Origin: Bacteroidales bacterium
GTDB lineage: Bacteria > Bacteroidota > Bacteroidia > Bacteroidales > 4484-276
Reading direction: 5' to 3'
Assembly: GCA_029939965.1 (NCBI GenBank)
Contig: JAOZRY010000205.1
Location: 1-6,087, forward strand
Length of the DNA stretch: 6,087 bases
The position numbers and the translations under genes are program-made. The notes beneath the pieces are model-generated. The model ran no database searches, was not told the origin of the DNA, and was given only the letters and a program-made list of their open reading frames with translations. Positions 1-6,066 of this stretch are shown one piece after another. Positions within the stretch are counted from its first letter, which is position 1. Every line of letters starts with the position of its first letter.

Positions 1-842
1 AACTTACTTATTTCAAACGACTTAATGTAATTTTCCAGTAGCTTATCATACAGGTTTTTTATTTTATAAATCAATGGATGCTCCACATCCATCCAATAAT
101 TATCGATTTTATTAATTGGCATTACCTTAATTGATGTACCCGTGATAAAAGCAGATTCCATATTTTTTAATTCATATTGATAAATTTCTGTTTCCAGGCA
201 AATAATCTGATGACTTTTACACAACTCAATAACTTTTTGGCGAGTAATACCCGGAAGAACCAGGTTTCTTTTTGCAGTAATTAATTTATTATTACGCACA
301 AAAAAAATGTTTGATTTACTTCCTTCAGTAATTATTCCATCATGCCTAACCAGCAATACTTCATCAATCAGTTCTTTACGTTTTATTTCGGCAACCTGTT
401 CGGTAAGAGGTTTATTAAAAACTTTTGCGTTGGGTTCAGGTCTTTCAATAGTCAGGGTCTTTGTTGTAAAGCCCTTTCTAATTATTTTTTCTGTAGGATA
501 TTTATGAGGAATGAAAAACAGGTAAATTTGAGTTTCTACTTTTCCTGAATCAATTTCGGGAAATGAGAAAATTATTTTAACATTTCCATTTGAGATATTG
601 TTTACAACAACCAATTCTCTGATCTGGACAGCCAGCTTACGAAATGAAATTGTAATGCCGGAGTGCAGCAACGAAGCTGAATTTTTTAGACGTGCAAGGT
701 GATCTTCTAAAAAAAGAGGAATACCATCAATAACCCGAACAACCTCATAAATAGATATTTTACGATTGCTCACCGGGCTTGTAAAATCAGAAACAGATGT
801 AAGCTGATTATCAAGAAAAAGGTATTGCCCTTTTATTTCCAT
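1..842 (-). CDS. Aminotransferase class IV (fold-type IV PLP enzyme), 3' end beyond the window
   Basis: Reading the minus strand from the ATG at 842-840 gives 280 open codons with no stop before the window edge, so only the C-terminal end is missing; family members are about 270-300 residues. The hallmarks of the D-amino-acid/branched-chain aminotransferase and aminodeoxychorismate lyase superfamily occur in order. They are HLARL (48-52, Arg51 expected to hold the PLP phosphate), PNAK (137-140, Lys140 the likely Schiff-base lysine), ITEGSKSNIFFV (171-182, Glu173 expected to contact the PLP ring nitrogen), LPGITR (196-201) and TGTSIKVMPI (234-243). The protein should be a cytosolic PLP enzyme. 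The usual glycine-rich 'GD-G-FET' entry motif is replaced by NRKISIYEVVRV (26-37), so I cannot choose between transaminase and lyase activity. The start lies 8 bases after the stop of the upstream gene, which indicates one operon and probably translational coupling. Confidence 0.9.
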   Translation of the reverse strand, partial: MEIKGQYLFLDNQLTSVSDFTSPVSNRKISIYEVVRVIDGIPLFLEDHLARLKNSASLLHSGITISFRKLAVQIRELVVVNNISNGNVKIIFSFPEIDSGKVETQIYLFFIPHKYPTEKIIRKGFTTKTLTIERPEPNAKVFNKPLTEQVAEIKRKELIDEVLLVRHDGIITEGSKSNIFFVRNNKLITAKRNLVLPGITRQKVIELCKSHQIICLETEIYQYELKNMESAFITGTSIKVMPINKIDNYWMDVEHPLIYKIKNLYDKLLENYIKSFEISK

Positions 843-850
843 TGAAATTA

Positions 851-2008
851 TTAATTTGAAGAGTTGGATTTTCCAGGACGAATATCCTGATTTGCAATAA
901 GGTTGAGAATAGTTTTAAACTCCGATCTTGCTAATTTCCAATTATCAGGGTACAATTTAAACAGGTTCAAAATATCTTTTTGATGATTCTGTACATACAT
1001 TGTAATGGACGATTTGCTCACTGATGGTTTCATGGCGGCAGCAACTTTTTGCCCGATAACCGGCATTTTAGTTTGCTTCAGTATTTTTATGGCATCCTCA
1101 ATTCTATTCAGATAAATAAATGCTTTATCAAGTTCAAAACCGTGAACATCTTTTTCATTAGGAGTTTTTTTTGTCATTATTTTAAAATTTAGATAACTAT
1201 CTTTAATAGCAATTGCTGAGTTATTATCACCTTCTTTTAACAATTTAGCCATCACCACTGCCTTCCAAATTGCTTCCTCCATATTTACTTTTGCAACAAT
1301 ACGATTCTTGATTTTTTCGATTGCTCCTTGTGAAAAATAAAAATCCTGACCCTGCTCTATCGAAATTTTTTCGAGATAGTAATTGCAAGAATCAACAAAA
1401 CTCTCCTGGTATTTCAGCTTCAACTCAATCATTTCTTTGCGTTGATTTTCAAGCTCATCAACAGTGTTTTTAAATTGTTCTGTAACGATGTACCAAACAT
1501 TAATATCTGATTTTGCAAGTGCAATCATCGCATTGATGGATGATTCGTAGGATTTTCCTACCAGATCCCTTTCTCTCATGGTTATGTCGTTGGTTCCGGT
1601 ATCCATGCGGAGATTGCTCAGGTTTTTATGAAAATACAAAAAAATCAAATCGTTCAGAGGTTTTGTTTTACTATTTTCAATAGCTATCATAAGCACGTCT
1701 AATTTGCTCAGTAAATCTGTCTTTTTGTTCTCAAAATCCGGGATACGCCAGGGTATTTCACTTTTAGTAAACCAATAAAACCCTCTTTTATACTTTCTGA
1801 ATTTATTGATTTTGGGAATAAAACCTTCAATATTAATGGCAATACCCTCACGAACATCAATGGAATTGTTTTTAGTTTTTGCTTTAATATTTCCTTCCAA
1901 TGTATCGAAAAAGATAATATCGCACCTGATTATACCAGGTGTAAACTCGTCCAATACAAACAAAATGCTTTCTAAATAATGATACAGAAATGAAAATTTA
2001 TCAGACAT
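851..2008 (-). CDS. Hypothetical protein, possible C-terminal helix-turn-helix regulator
   Basis: This is a 385-residue protein with no signal peptide or membrane segment, so probably cytosolic. I do not recognise a named family. Residues 1-90 look like a mixed alpha/beta domain. Residues 155-215 are strongly helical, with a heptad-like charged stretch at 177-200 (EQFKNTVDELENQRKEM) that could form a coiled coil. Residues 226-275 (FSQGAIEKIKN, then MEEAIWKAVVMAKLL, then a YLNF tail) resemble the helical lid that follows the ATPase core in sigma-54 activators, but no Walker A or B motif is present. Residues 316-371 contain PVIGQKVAAAM, SKSSITMYVQNH and YPDNWKLARSEF, which fit a helix-turn-helix or winged-helix domain. 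My inference is a degenerate regulator that binds DNA or a partner; an unrelated structural protein is equally possible. It is the first gene of an operon with the aminotransferase. The ATG at 2008-2006 is preceded by ordinary A/T-rich leader sequence. Confidence 0.82.
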   Translation of the reverse strand: MSDKFSFLYHYLESILFVLDEFTPGIIRCDIIFFDTLEGNIKAKTKNNSIDVREGIAINIEGFIPKINKFRKYKRGFYWFTKSEIPWRIPDFENKKTDLLSKLDVLMIAIENSKTKPLNDLIFLYFHKNLSNLRMDTGTNDITMRERDLVGKSYESSINAMIALAKSDINVWYIVTEQFKNTVDELENQRKEMIELKLKYQESFVDSCNYYLEKISIEQGQDFYFSQGAIEKIKNRIVAKVNMEEAIWKAVVMAKLLKEGDNNSAIAIKDSYLNFKIMTKKTPNEKDVHGFELDKAFIYLNRIEDAIKILKQTKMPVIGQKVAAAMKPSVSKSSITMYVQNHQKDILNLFKLYPDNWKLARSEFKTILNLIANQDIRPGKSNSSN

Positions 2009-2096
2009 TCTACATTGCCAACCAAGGCATTAAATAATGTTTTTGAAATGGAGAAACGGGAGCCCATTTTATCGTGCCGCACAAAAAAAATTGGGG

Positions 2097-2128
2097 TAAA
2101 AGTAACAGGAATTGCATGAAATTAACAA
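2097..2128 (-). promoter_or_regulatory. Candidate promoter for the minus-strand operon
   Basis: On the minus strand, TACTTTTA (2104-2097) matches seven of eight positions of the Bacteroidota -7 consensus TAnnTTTG. A TTG lies 21 bases upstream (2128-2126), near the expected -33 position. The implied leader is about 80-85 bases. The last base differs from consensus and the spacing is slightly long, so this is only a candidate. Confidence 0.28.
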
Positions 2129-2137
2129 GAAGTTAAT
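2121..2137. repeat. Perfect 6-5-6 inverted repeat, possible operator
   Basis: ATTAAC (2121-2126) and GTTAAT (2132-2137) are perfect inverted copies separated by AAGAA. The 17-base dyad has the size of a small dimeric-repressor site and overlaps the -33 region of the candidate minus-strand promoter, so it could repress that operon. A six-base arm in AT-rich DNA can arise by chance. Confidence 0.3.
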
Positions 2138-2151
2138 CAAAATAATTCATA

Positions 2152-2196
2152 AAACTGAACTTAAACTGAATGGCTGTTAAGAAACCAGTTCAGTTT
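2152..2196. repeat. Imperfect inverted repeat / hairpin in the divergent region
   Basis: AAACTGAAC (2152-2160) is perfectly complementary to GTTCAGTTT (2188-2196). Just inside, TTAA (2161-2164) can pair with TTAA (2177-2180), leaving a 12-base loop and a seven-base one-sided bulge. A second ACTGAA copy (2165-2170) sits in the loop and further TTCAG copies follow at 2198-2202 and 2210-2215. No T-tract follows, so a terminator is unlikely; a protein-binding region is the more natural reading. Confidence 0.4.
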
Positions 2197-2233
2197 GTTC
2201 AGAAAAACATTCAGTCCATAATCATTGATTATC

Positions 2234-2264
2234 TGTGTGTTAGTTGTTTTTAATCGTATGTTTG
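2234..2264 (+). promoter_or_regulatory. Candidate promoter for the orphan gene
   Basis: TATGTTTG (2257-2264) is a full match to the Bacteroidota -7 consensus TAnnTTTG. TGTG (2234-2237) matches three of four positions of the -33 TTTG element, with the usual 19-base gap. Transcription starting near 2270 would give a leader of about 70 bases before the ATG at 2341. The support is motif and spacing only. Confidence 0.5.
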
Positions 2265-2340
2265 TGGCCAGAATTTCAATTGACATTCAGCATTTGTTAA
2301 GTAAATCAATTTTATTAACTGAACCCCAAATAACACACCA

Positions 2341-3189
2341 ATGAAACACCAATTTAAAAACAAACACAACCTGCATTTCCCGGTAAACTACCTCAAAAAC
2401 CAACCGGAAACAACAACCATGACAAAGGCTGCGGCCAGCCCTCCAATTTCATTTTTAATGGATTTAAACTTCCCGGAGTACCAAAGTAAAATTATCGACC
2501 AATTACGGATGATAGTTCATTTATTTGTAACAACAGCAACAAAACGCTTTGCTTCGGGAAGTTTAATCCTCTCTCCCTTTATAAAAAAAATGGGAGCGTT
2601 TTTTATTAATCTACTCTCACCTATTATAATGGTGTTTTTAAAATTCGAAAGTATCCTGATTCATCACCTTACAATAATCCAGGAAGATTTTTTTAAATTT
2701 ATGGACAGTTTTGTAATGATGGATGTTGATGTGCTACAGCCTGCAATCGTTTCTCAAATTGCTCACGACACACCATTTTCTAATGATAAAAAAGTTTCTG
2801 ATAGTCGTAAAAAAATCCATAGAAATATGTTTTCCCAAGCCCATTTGGTTAGCATAAAAAATATAAAACAAGCAATACATAAAACTAAAAACAATGAAGC
2901 TAAAAAAAGAAGTTTCACAAATGCTTCTGCAAAATTTATAAACCCTGCAAGGTTTACTGCTCTATACGAAAAACCCAAAAGTAAATTTGTTTTTATAAGA
3001 AAAACAGATTCCCTGTTGAAATCCTTATGCCGGATTAATATTCATAATCCATTTCTCAAACTACCACTTAAAATCATTTTTATGCAAATTGCTGCATTCG
3101 GTCATCGGCATTACAACCGGTTATTCGATGTCATGGATTCAGTAATTATCACAAAACACCCTCAAAATCAATTCGTTTATGAACACTAA
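2341..3189 (+). CDS. Orphan hypothetical protein, basic, with hydrophobic segments
   Basis: This 282-codon frame is long for AT-rich non-coding DNA, has a candidate promoter upstream and an A-rich start context, so I take it as a gene. I recognise no family. An in-frame ATG at 2419 (Met27) is an alternative start that would remove a hydrophilic N-terminal tail. Visible features are a mostly hydrophobic stretch at about 75-113 (ILSPFIKKMGAFFI, then LLSPIIMVFL), which could be one or two membrane or amphipathic helices, a very basic middle at 150-190 rich in Lys, Arg, His and Asn, and a second hydrophobic helix at 237-254 (FLKLPLKIIFMQIAAF). FMDSFVMM (120-127) and VMDSVII (264-270) may mark a weak internal duplication. 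No signal peptide or catalytic motif is evident. It lies on the same strand as the VTC-DUF4956-CotH genes, 175 bases upstream, but that gap has its own promoter element. A decayed or lineage-specific gene remains possible. Confidence 0.6.
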   Translation: MKHQFKNKHNLHFPVNYLKNQPETTTMTKAAASPPISFLMDLNFPEYQSKIIDQLRMIVHLFVTTATKRFASGSLILSPFIKKMGAFFINLLSPIIMVFLKFESILIHHLTIIQEDFFKFMDSFVMMDVDVLQPAIVSQIAHDTPFSNDKKVSDSRKKIHRNMFSQAHLVSIKNIKQAIHKTKNNEAKKRSFTNASAKFINPARFTALYEKPKSKFVFIRKTDSLLKSLCRINIHNPFLKLPLKIIFMQIAAFGHRHYNRLFDVMDSVIITKHPQNQFVYEH

Positions 3190-3310
3190 CTACCCCTTAC
3201 ATTCACACGGAGTTTCTAATGTTACCCTGCATTACGAAACAGTAATCCGGAAGCTCTGCTTCAAGTCCGGCAAATTTATGAATAGGATTCAACTATTCGA
3301 AATTATCTGA
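3179..3310 (+). CDS. Possible small ORF (43 codons) overlapping the orphan gene's end
   Basis: An ATG at 3179 opens a 43-codon frame that overlaps the last 11 bases of the orphan gene and stops at the TGA 3308-3310, just before the next promoter element. It would encode a small basic peptide starting MNTNYPLHSHGVSNV and containing YETVIRKLCFKSGKF. Arrangement and length permit a translationally coupled small gene, but I see no family signature, and a frame of this size is not rare by chance. Confidence 0.18.
   Translation: MNTNYPLHSHGVSNVTLHYETVIRKLCFKSGKFMNRIQLFEII
3247..3270 (+). other. Small hairpin between the orphan gene and the VTC gene
   Basis: CCGGAAGC (3247-3254) can pair with GCTT (3258-3261) and CCGG (3267-3270), giving an eight-base-pair stem with a TCT loop and a five-base bulge. 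It is the only GC-rich stem in this gap. No T-tract follows, so a factor-independent terminator is weakly supported at best. Confidence 0.25.
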
Positions 3311-3325
3311 TCAATGAAATTTCCT

Positions 3326-3333
3326 TACTTTTG
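3326..3333 (+). promoter_or_regulatory. Promoter -7 element for the VTC-DUF4956-CotH operon
   Basis: TACTTTTG is a full match to the Bacteroidota -7 consensus TAnnTTTG, 31 bases before the ATG at 3365. It implies a short leader of about 25 bases, as is common in this phylum. The -33 position (TTAT at 3303-3306) matches poorly. The element makes transcription of the three downstream genes independent of the orphan gene plausible. Confidence 0.5.
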
Positions 3334-3364
3334 CTCAATCAGCCGATTGGATTAAAATTTGGAA

Positions 3365-4186
3365 ATGACTGCCTGGAAAAACGATCACGTACTTAGCCGG
3401 AAATATTTCCCGCCAACTGAAGCAGTAAAACACGCTGTTTATCAATTCGAGAGCATTACTCTTGAAGAGATGGACAGCGTGAAGCTTATGGATAGGTTTG
3501 ATACCAAGTTTGTTTTTTCGGTTGATCGTTTAACCGAGATATTGCAACTTGCCACAGATTATTACAGGATTCTGGAAATTAAGGATCACCGGATTTTCAA
3601 TTACCAATCGCTTTATTACGATACCATTGGGTTTGATATGTATCACAAACACCATAACCGGAAACTAAACCGGTTTAAGGTAAGGAAGCGCGAATATGTG
3701 AATACCGGGCTGGTTTTTTTTGAGGTGAAGTACAAATCTAATAAGGGTCGAACCCGAAAAAAACGCATTGAAGTTTCGAACCGGAACAGAAAATTTTGTA
3801 AAGAAGAGAAAAAATTTTTGAAGAAGATTACACCCTACCGGGCAAAAATGTTAGTGCCAACATTACAAAACAATTTCGACAGAATTACTCTTGTTCACAA
3901 GCATAAAGCCGAACGTGTTACAATAGATATTGACCTAAACTATGCAAAGGGTTCTAAAATGATAGACCTGCCTTTTTTAACCATAGTCGAAATAAAACAA
4001 GGCAGGAATTCCGGCGTTTCTGATCTCGAAAAGATTCTGAAAGACAAACATATCCTCTCCCTTAATTTTAGTAAATATTGTATGGGAATGGTAATGGCAT
4101 ACAATGATTTAAAGTACAACCGATTTAAACAGAAATTAATAAAAATTAATAAACTTAGCAATACCAGGCTCTTATATTTGGAATAA
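3365..4186 (+). CDS. VTC-like polyphosphate polymerase domain protein (triphosphate tunnel fold)
   Basis: I choose the ATG at 3365 (273 residues). A TTG two codons upstream (3359) is also open, with an in-frame TAA at 3353-3355 just before it. Residue numbers here count from that TTG (subtract 2 for the ATG start). Motifs of the VTC/triphosphate-tunnel family appear in order: LMDRFDTKFVF (43-53), YQSLYYDT (82-89), HHNRKLNRFKVRKREY (98-113), FFEVKYK (120-126) followed by a basic stretch, FDRITL (173-178), ERVTIDIDL (185-193), VEIKQG (210-215) and FSKY (237-240). By analogy with yeast Vtc4, Lys50, Arg109/111, Lys124, Arg175, Arg186 and Lys239 would line the tunnel, and Glu211 would bind metal. 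The family makes polyphosphate from a nucleotide in yeast; for the bacterial form this is inference. No membrane helix or SPX domain is present, so it is cytosolic, and the protein is strongly basic. It is the first gene of a three-gene set with DUF4956 and CotH-like proteins. Confidence 0.9.
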   Translation: MTAWKNDHVLSRKYFPPTEAVKHAVYQFESITLEEMDSVKLMDRFDTKFVFSVDRLTEILQLATDYYRILEIKDHRIFNYQSLYYDTIGFDMYHKHHNRKLNRFKVRKREYVNTGLVFFEVKYKSNKGRTRKKRIEVSNRNRKFCKEEKKFLKKITPYRAKMLVPTLQNNFDRITLVHKHKAERVTIDIDLNYAKGSKMIDLPFLTIVEIKQGRNSGVSDLEKILKDKHILSLNFSKYCMGMVMAYNDLKYNRFKQKLIKINKLSNTRLLYLE

Positions 4187-4187
4187 C

Positions 4188-4205
4188 TAACCAACATGTT
4201 GTTTA
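4188..4205. repeat. Imperfect 18-base palindrome after the VTC gene
   Basis: CAACATGTTG (4192-4201) is a perfect ten-base palindrome. With one mismatched pair it extends to TAA...TTA, giving 16 of 18 symmetric bases directly after the VTC stop codon. It could be an operator or a small RNA stem in the 91-base gap before the next gene. There is no GC-rich stem with a T-tract, so it is not a normal terminator. Confidence 0.3.
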
Positions 4206-4277
4206 AATATTTTGTTGTCAATTTCTCGCTTTGCGGTTTCAATAATATATCATAAATCATAAATCGAATTAGTAGCT

Positions 4278-4973
4278 ATGCTTCATTTTATCACTGATCC
4301 AAAACTTTTTGGTGTTGAGCTTTTTAACCAAAATGATTTTTTAATGATGGGATTCAGATTCCTCATGAATTTGATATTTACCCTTATCATTGTCAGATAC
4401 GTTTACTATATCTATAACCGACGGAAAGAATATCTTTTTACCTATTTCCTGATTAGTATTTCCGTTTTTTTTCTTTCGTATTTGCTTCAGAATGTTGATT
4501 TACAACTGGGTTTTGCACTCGGTCTTTTTGCGCTTTTTGGCATTATTCGCTACCGAACCAATCCAATTCCCATTAAAGAAATGACCTACCTGTTTCTTGT
4601 AATTTGCATTTCGGTAATGAATGCGCTTTCTGACAAAGAAATCAGTTATTCGGAATTGCTTTTTGCAAATGTTGTTCTGGTTTTGGTAACAATGATTATC
4701 GAGTACTTTTGGAGCTACAAACACGAATCGAGCAAAACCATTATTTATGAAAAGATAGAACTGATAAAACCTCAAAACCAGAAAAAATTTATAGCTGACC
4801 TGGAAAAACGTACAGGATTAACTATTAGCCGTGTCGAAATTGGTAAAATCAACTTTCTTCGCGATACCGCCGAAATTACCATTTATTACCTGTGGGATAA
4901 AAATGCGACTAATTTCTTTGAAGCTGATACACTCGACAATTTTACCTTTAAAGATAATGAATTGAAAGAATAA
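4278..4973 (+). CDS. DUF4956 domain membrane protein
   Basis: This 231-residue integral membrane protein carries the signature of DUF4956: GLFALFGIIRYRT (82-94) followed by PIPIKEMTYLF (96-106). Five hydrophobic segments can be seen, at about 22-45, 53-70, 77-90, 102-117 and 126-145. The charged loop RYRTNPIPIKE between the third and fourth is the most conserved-looking part and may be a functional site. The C-terminal 85 residues are soluble and mixed alpha/beta (TGLTISRVEIGKINFLRD at 179-196), probably cytosolic. The biochemical function is unknown. The family is repeatedly found beside VTC-domain and CotH genes, as here, so I infer it is the membrane partner linking a cytosolic VTC-like enzyme to the exported kinase, perhaps as a channel or scaffold. 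It starts 91 bases after the VTC gene and ends 31 bases before the CotH-like gene; I see no clear internal promoter. Confidence 0.92.
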   Translation: MLHFITDPKLFGVELFNQNDFLMMGFRFLMNLIFTLIIVRYVYYIYNRRKEYLFTYFLISISVFFLSYLLQNVDLQLGFALGLFALFGIIRYRTNPIPIKEMTYLFLVICISVMNALSDKEISYSELLFANVVLVLVTMIIEYFWSYKHESSKTIIYEKIELIKPQNQKKFIADLEKRTGLTISRVEIGKINFLRDTAEITIYYLWDKNATNFFEADTLDNFTFKDNELKE

Positions 4974-5004
4974 TGGATTATTGATTTACATCTAACTTTA
5001 TCCT

Positions 5005-6066
5005 ATGCATTTATTTTTGAAACATTTTTTTATTCTCCCGGTATTTATCCTAATATTTTCGTTCAACGCTAATGCGCAGGATTATTCCAAAGGAAATGCT
5101 GCTCCGCTTTTTAAGGCTCACGAAATGGTAAACATTTCCTTACGAGGCGATTTTAAAACAATACTTAAAGATGTTGGTGATGATAGAACAGAACATCCTG
5201 GTTTTCTTGAGTATGTTGACGATGGTGATACCATTGTGCTAAATGTAAAAATAATGACCCGGGGAAATTTTAGAAGAAATTCTGATAATTGTATTTTTCC
5301 GCCATTGCGAATAAATTTTAAGAAAAAACAAGTTAAAGGAACTTTATTTGAAGGGTTGGATAAGATAAAGCTTGTAACACATTGCAGACCAAATTCAAGA
5401 GCCTACCGGCAGTATATTGTTGGAGAGTATTTGGTTTACCGTGTTTTTAACATTTTAACCGACACTAGTTTTAGGGTAAGACCTATCTCTATGAATTACA
5501 TCGACGAGCCCACAGGTAAAAAATCGCAGGAGAGTTTTGCGTTTTTCATCGAATCGGATGATGCATTTGAAGACAGGTTTAATGCAAAAGAAGTAAAACA
5601 AAAGTATTTTTTTCAGGATAGTACACAATACGATCATATTAGCAGGCTGGCAGTATTCCAGTATTATATAGGGAATACGGATTGGGCTGTTTCAACATTG
5701 CACAATATCAAACTTTTTTCGATCGACAGTCTATCCCCACCCTTTGCCATTCCGTACGATTTTGATTGGTGCGGAGTAATTAGCGCAGTTTATGCCAAAC
5801 CTCAGCCACGCTTTGGACTTGATGTAGTTTCTGAAAGATTGTTTCGTGGGTTTTGCCGAACGAGAGAACAGCTTGCCGAACAATTTGAATATTTCGTTGA
5901 AAAGAAAAAAGAAATTTATGAGCTTTATGAAAACTTCGAATACATGCGCGATCGTAAGCGGAAGGATGCAATACATTATTACGATGATTTTTATGATCTT
6001 ATTGAAAATGAAGCCATGATAGAATTGGAGTTTTTTGACAGATGCCTGAAGGTTGATAAATTTTAG
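5005..6066 (+). CDS. Secreted CotH-like atypical protein kinase
   Basis: This 353-residue protein begins with a classical signal peptide: Lys6, a hydrophobic core at 8-20, and a likely cleavage ANA|QDY after residue 24. The mature protein should be periplasmic or surface-exposed. After an N-terminal beta-rich region (40-125, including a TRGNFRR motif at 85-91) comes a divergent CotH kinase domain. Its parts are a helical segment with SRAYRQYIVGEYLVYR (131-146), a sheet with FAFFIES (178-184), the catalytic-loop-like YYIGNTDW (220-227, Asp226), HNIKLF (233-238, Asn234) and the metal-binding-like IPYDFDWCG (249-257, Asp252 and Asp254). RLFRGFCR (278-285) follows, then a long charged helical tail. 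CotH phosphorylates spore-coat proteins in Bacillus; the substrate here is unknown and unlikely to be sporulation-related. The five mature cysteines (96, 127, 256, 284, 347) may form disulfides. It is the last gene of the module, 31 bases after DUF4956. No terminator is visible before the window ends. Confidence 0.85.
   Translation: MHLFLKHFFILPVFILIFSFNANAQDYSKGNAAPLFKAHEMVNISLRGDFKTILKDVGDDRTEHPGFLEYVDDGDTIVLNVKIMTRGNFRRNSDNCIFPPLRINFKKKQVKGTLFEGLDKIKLVTHCRPNSRAYRQYIVGEYLVYRVFNILTDTSFRVRPISMNYIDEPTGKKSQESFAFFIESDDAFEDRFNAKEVKQKYFFQDSTQYDHISRLAVFQYYIGNTDWAVSTLHNIKLFSIDSLSPPFAIPYDFDWCGVISAVYAKPQPRFGLDVVSERLFRGFCRTREQLAEQFEYFVEKKKEIYELYENFEYMRDRKRKDAIHYYDDFYDLIENEAMIELEFFDRCLKVDKF

Larger units (their letters stand above)
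2009..2340. other. Divergent intergenic region, 332 bases
   Basis: This gap separates the minus-strand operon from the plus-strand orphan gene and should hold control sites for both. It contains seven copies of ACTGAA/TTCAG(T), an imperfect hairpin at 2152-2196, an inverted repeat at 2121-2137, and one -7-like element in each direction (2257-2264 plus; 2104-2097 minus). I see no tRNA, no riboswitch that I recognise, and no convincing reading frame. Confidence 0.7.

Noticed and set aside
307..548. Two plus-strand reading frames of 66 and 68 codons
   Set aside because: They lie fully inside the minus-strand aminotransferase, whose active-site motifs are intact; they are antisense shadows.
2583..2590. 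A run of eight A bases in the orphan gene as a programmed frameshift site
   Set aside because: The reading frame continues open without any shift, and other poly-A runs occur nearby as expected from the base composition.
2763..2978. Minus-strand 71-codon hydrophobic frame that looks like a small membrane protein
   Set aside because: It is antisense to the Lys/Asn-rich part of the orphan gene, and antisense of AAA/AAT codons automatically gives Phe/Leu/Ile-rich sequence. It has no promoter or start support.
4196..4255. A 19-codon plus-strand frame in the gap before DUF4956
   Set aside because: It is too short to support and has no recognisable leader-peptide pattern or attenuator downstream.
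3940..4260. Minus-strand 106-codon frame over the end of the VTC gene
   Set aside because: It is antisense to a region holding the conserved VEIKQG and FSKY motifs, so the plus strand is the coding strand.
4500..4775. Minus-strand 91-codon frame
   Set aside because: It is antisense to the signature segment of DUF4956.
4993..5000. TAACTTTA as an internal promoter for the CotH-like gene
   Set aside because: It is five bases from the ATG, so the transcript would be leaderless, and there is no -33 element at the right distance.
5455..5976. Three minus-strand frames of 60, 81 and 63 codons
   Set aside because: All are antisense to the kinase-like domain of the CotH-like gene.
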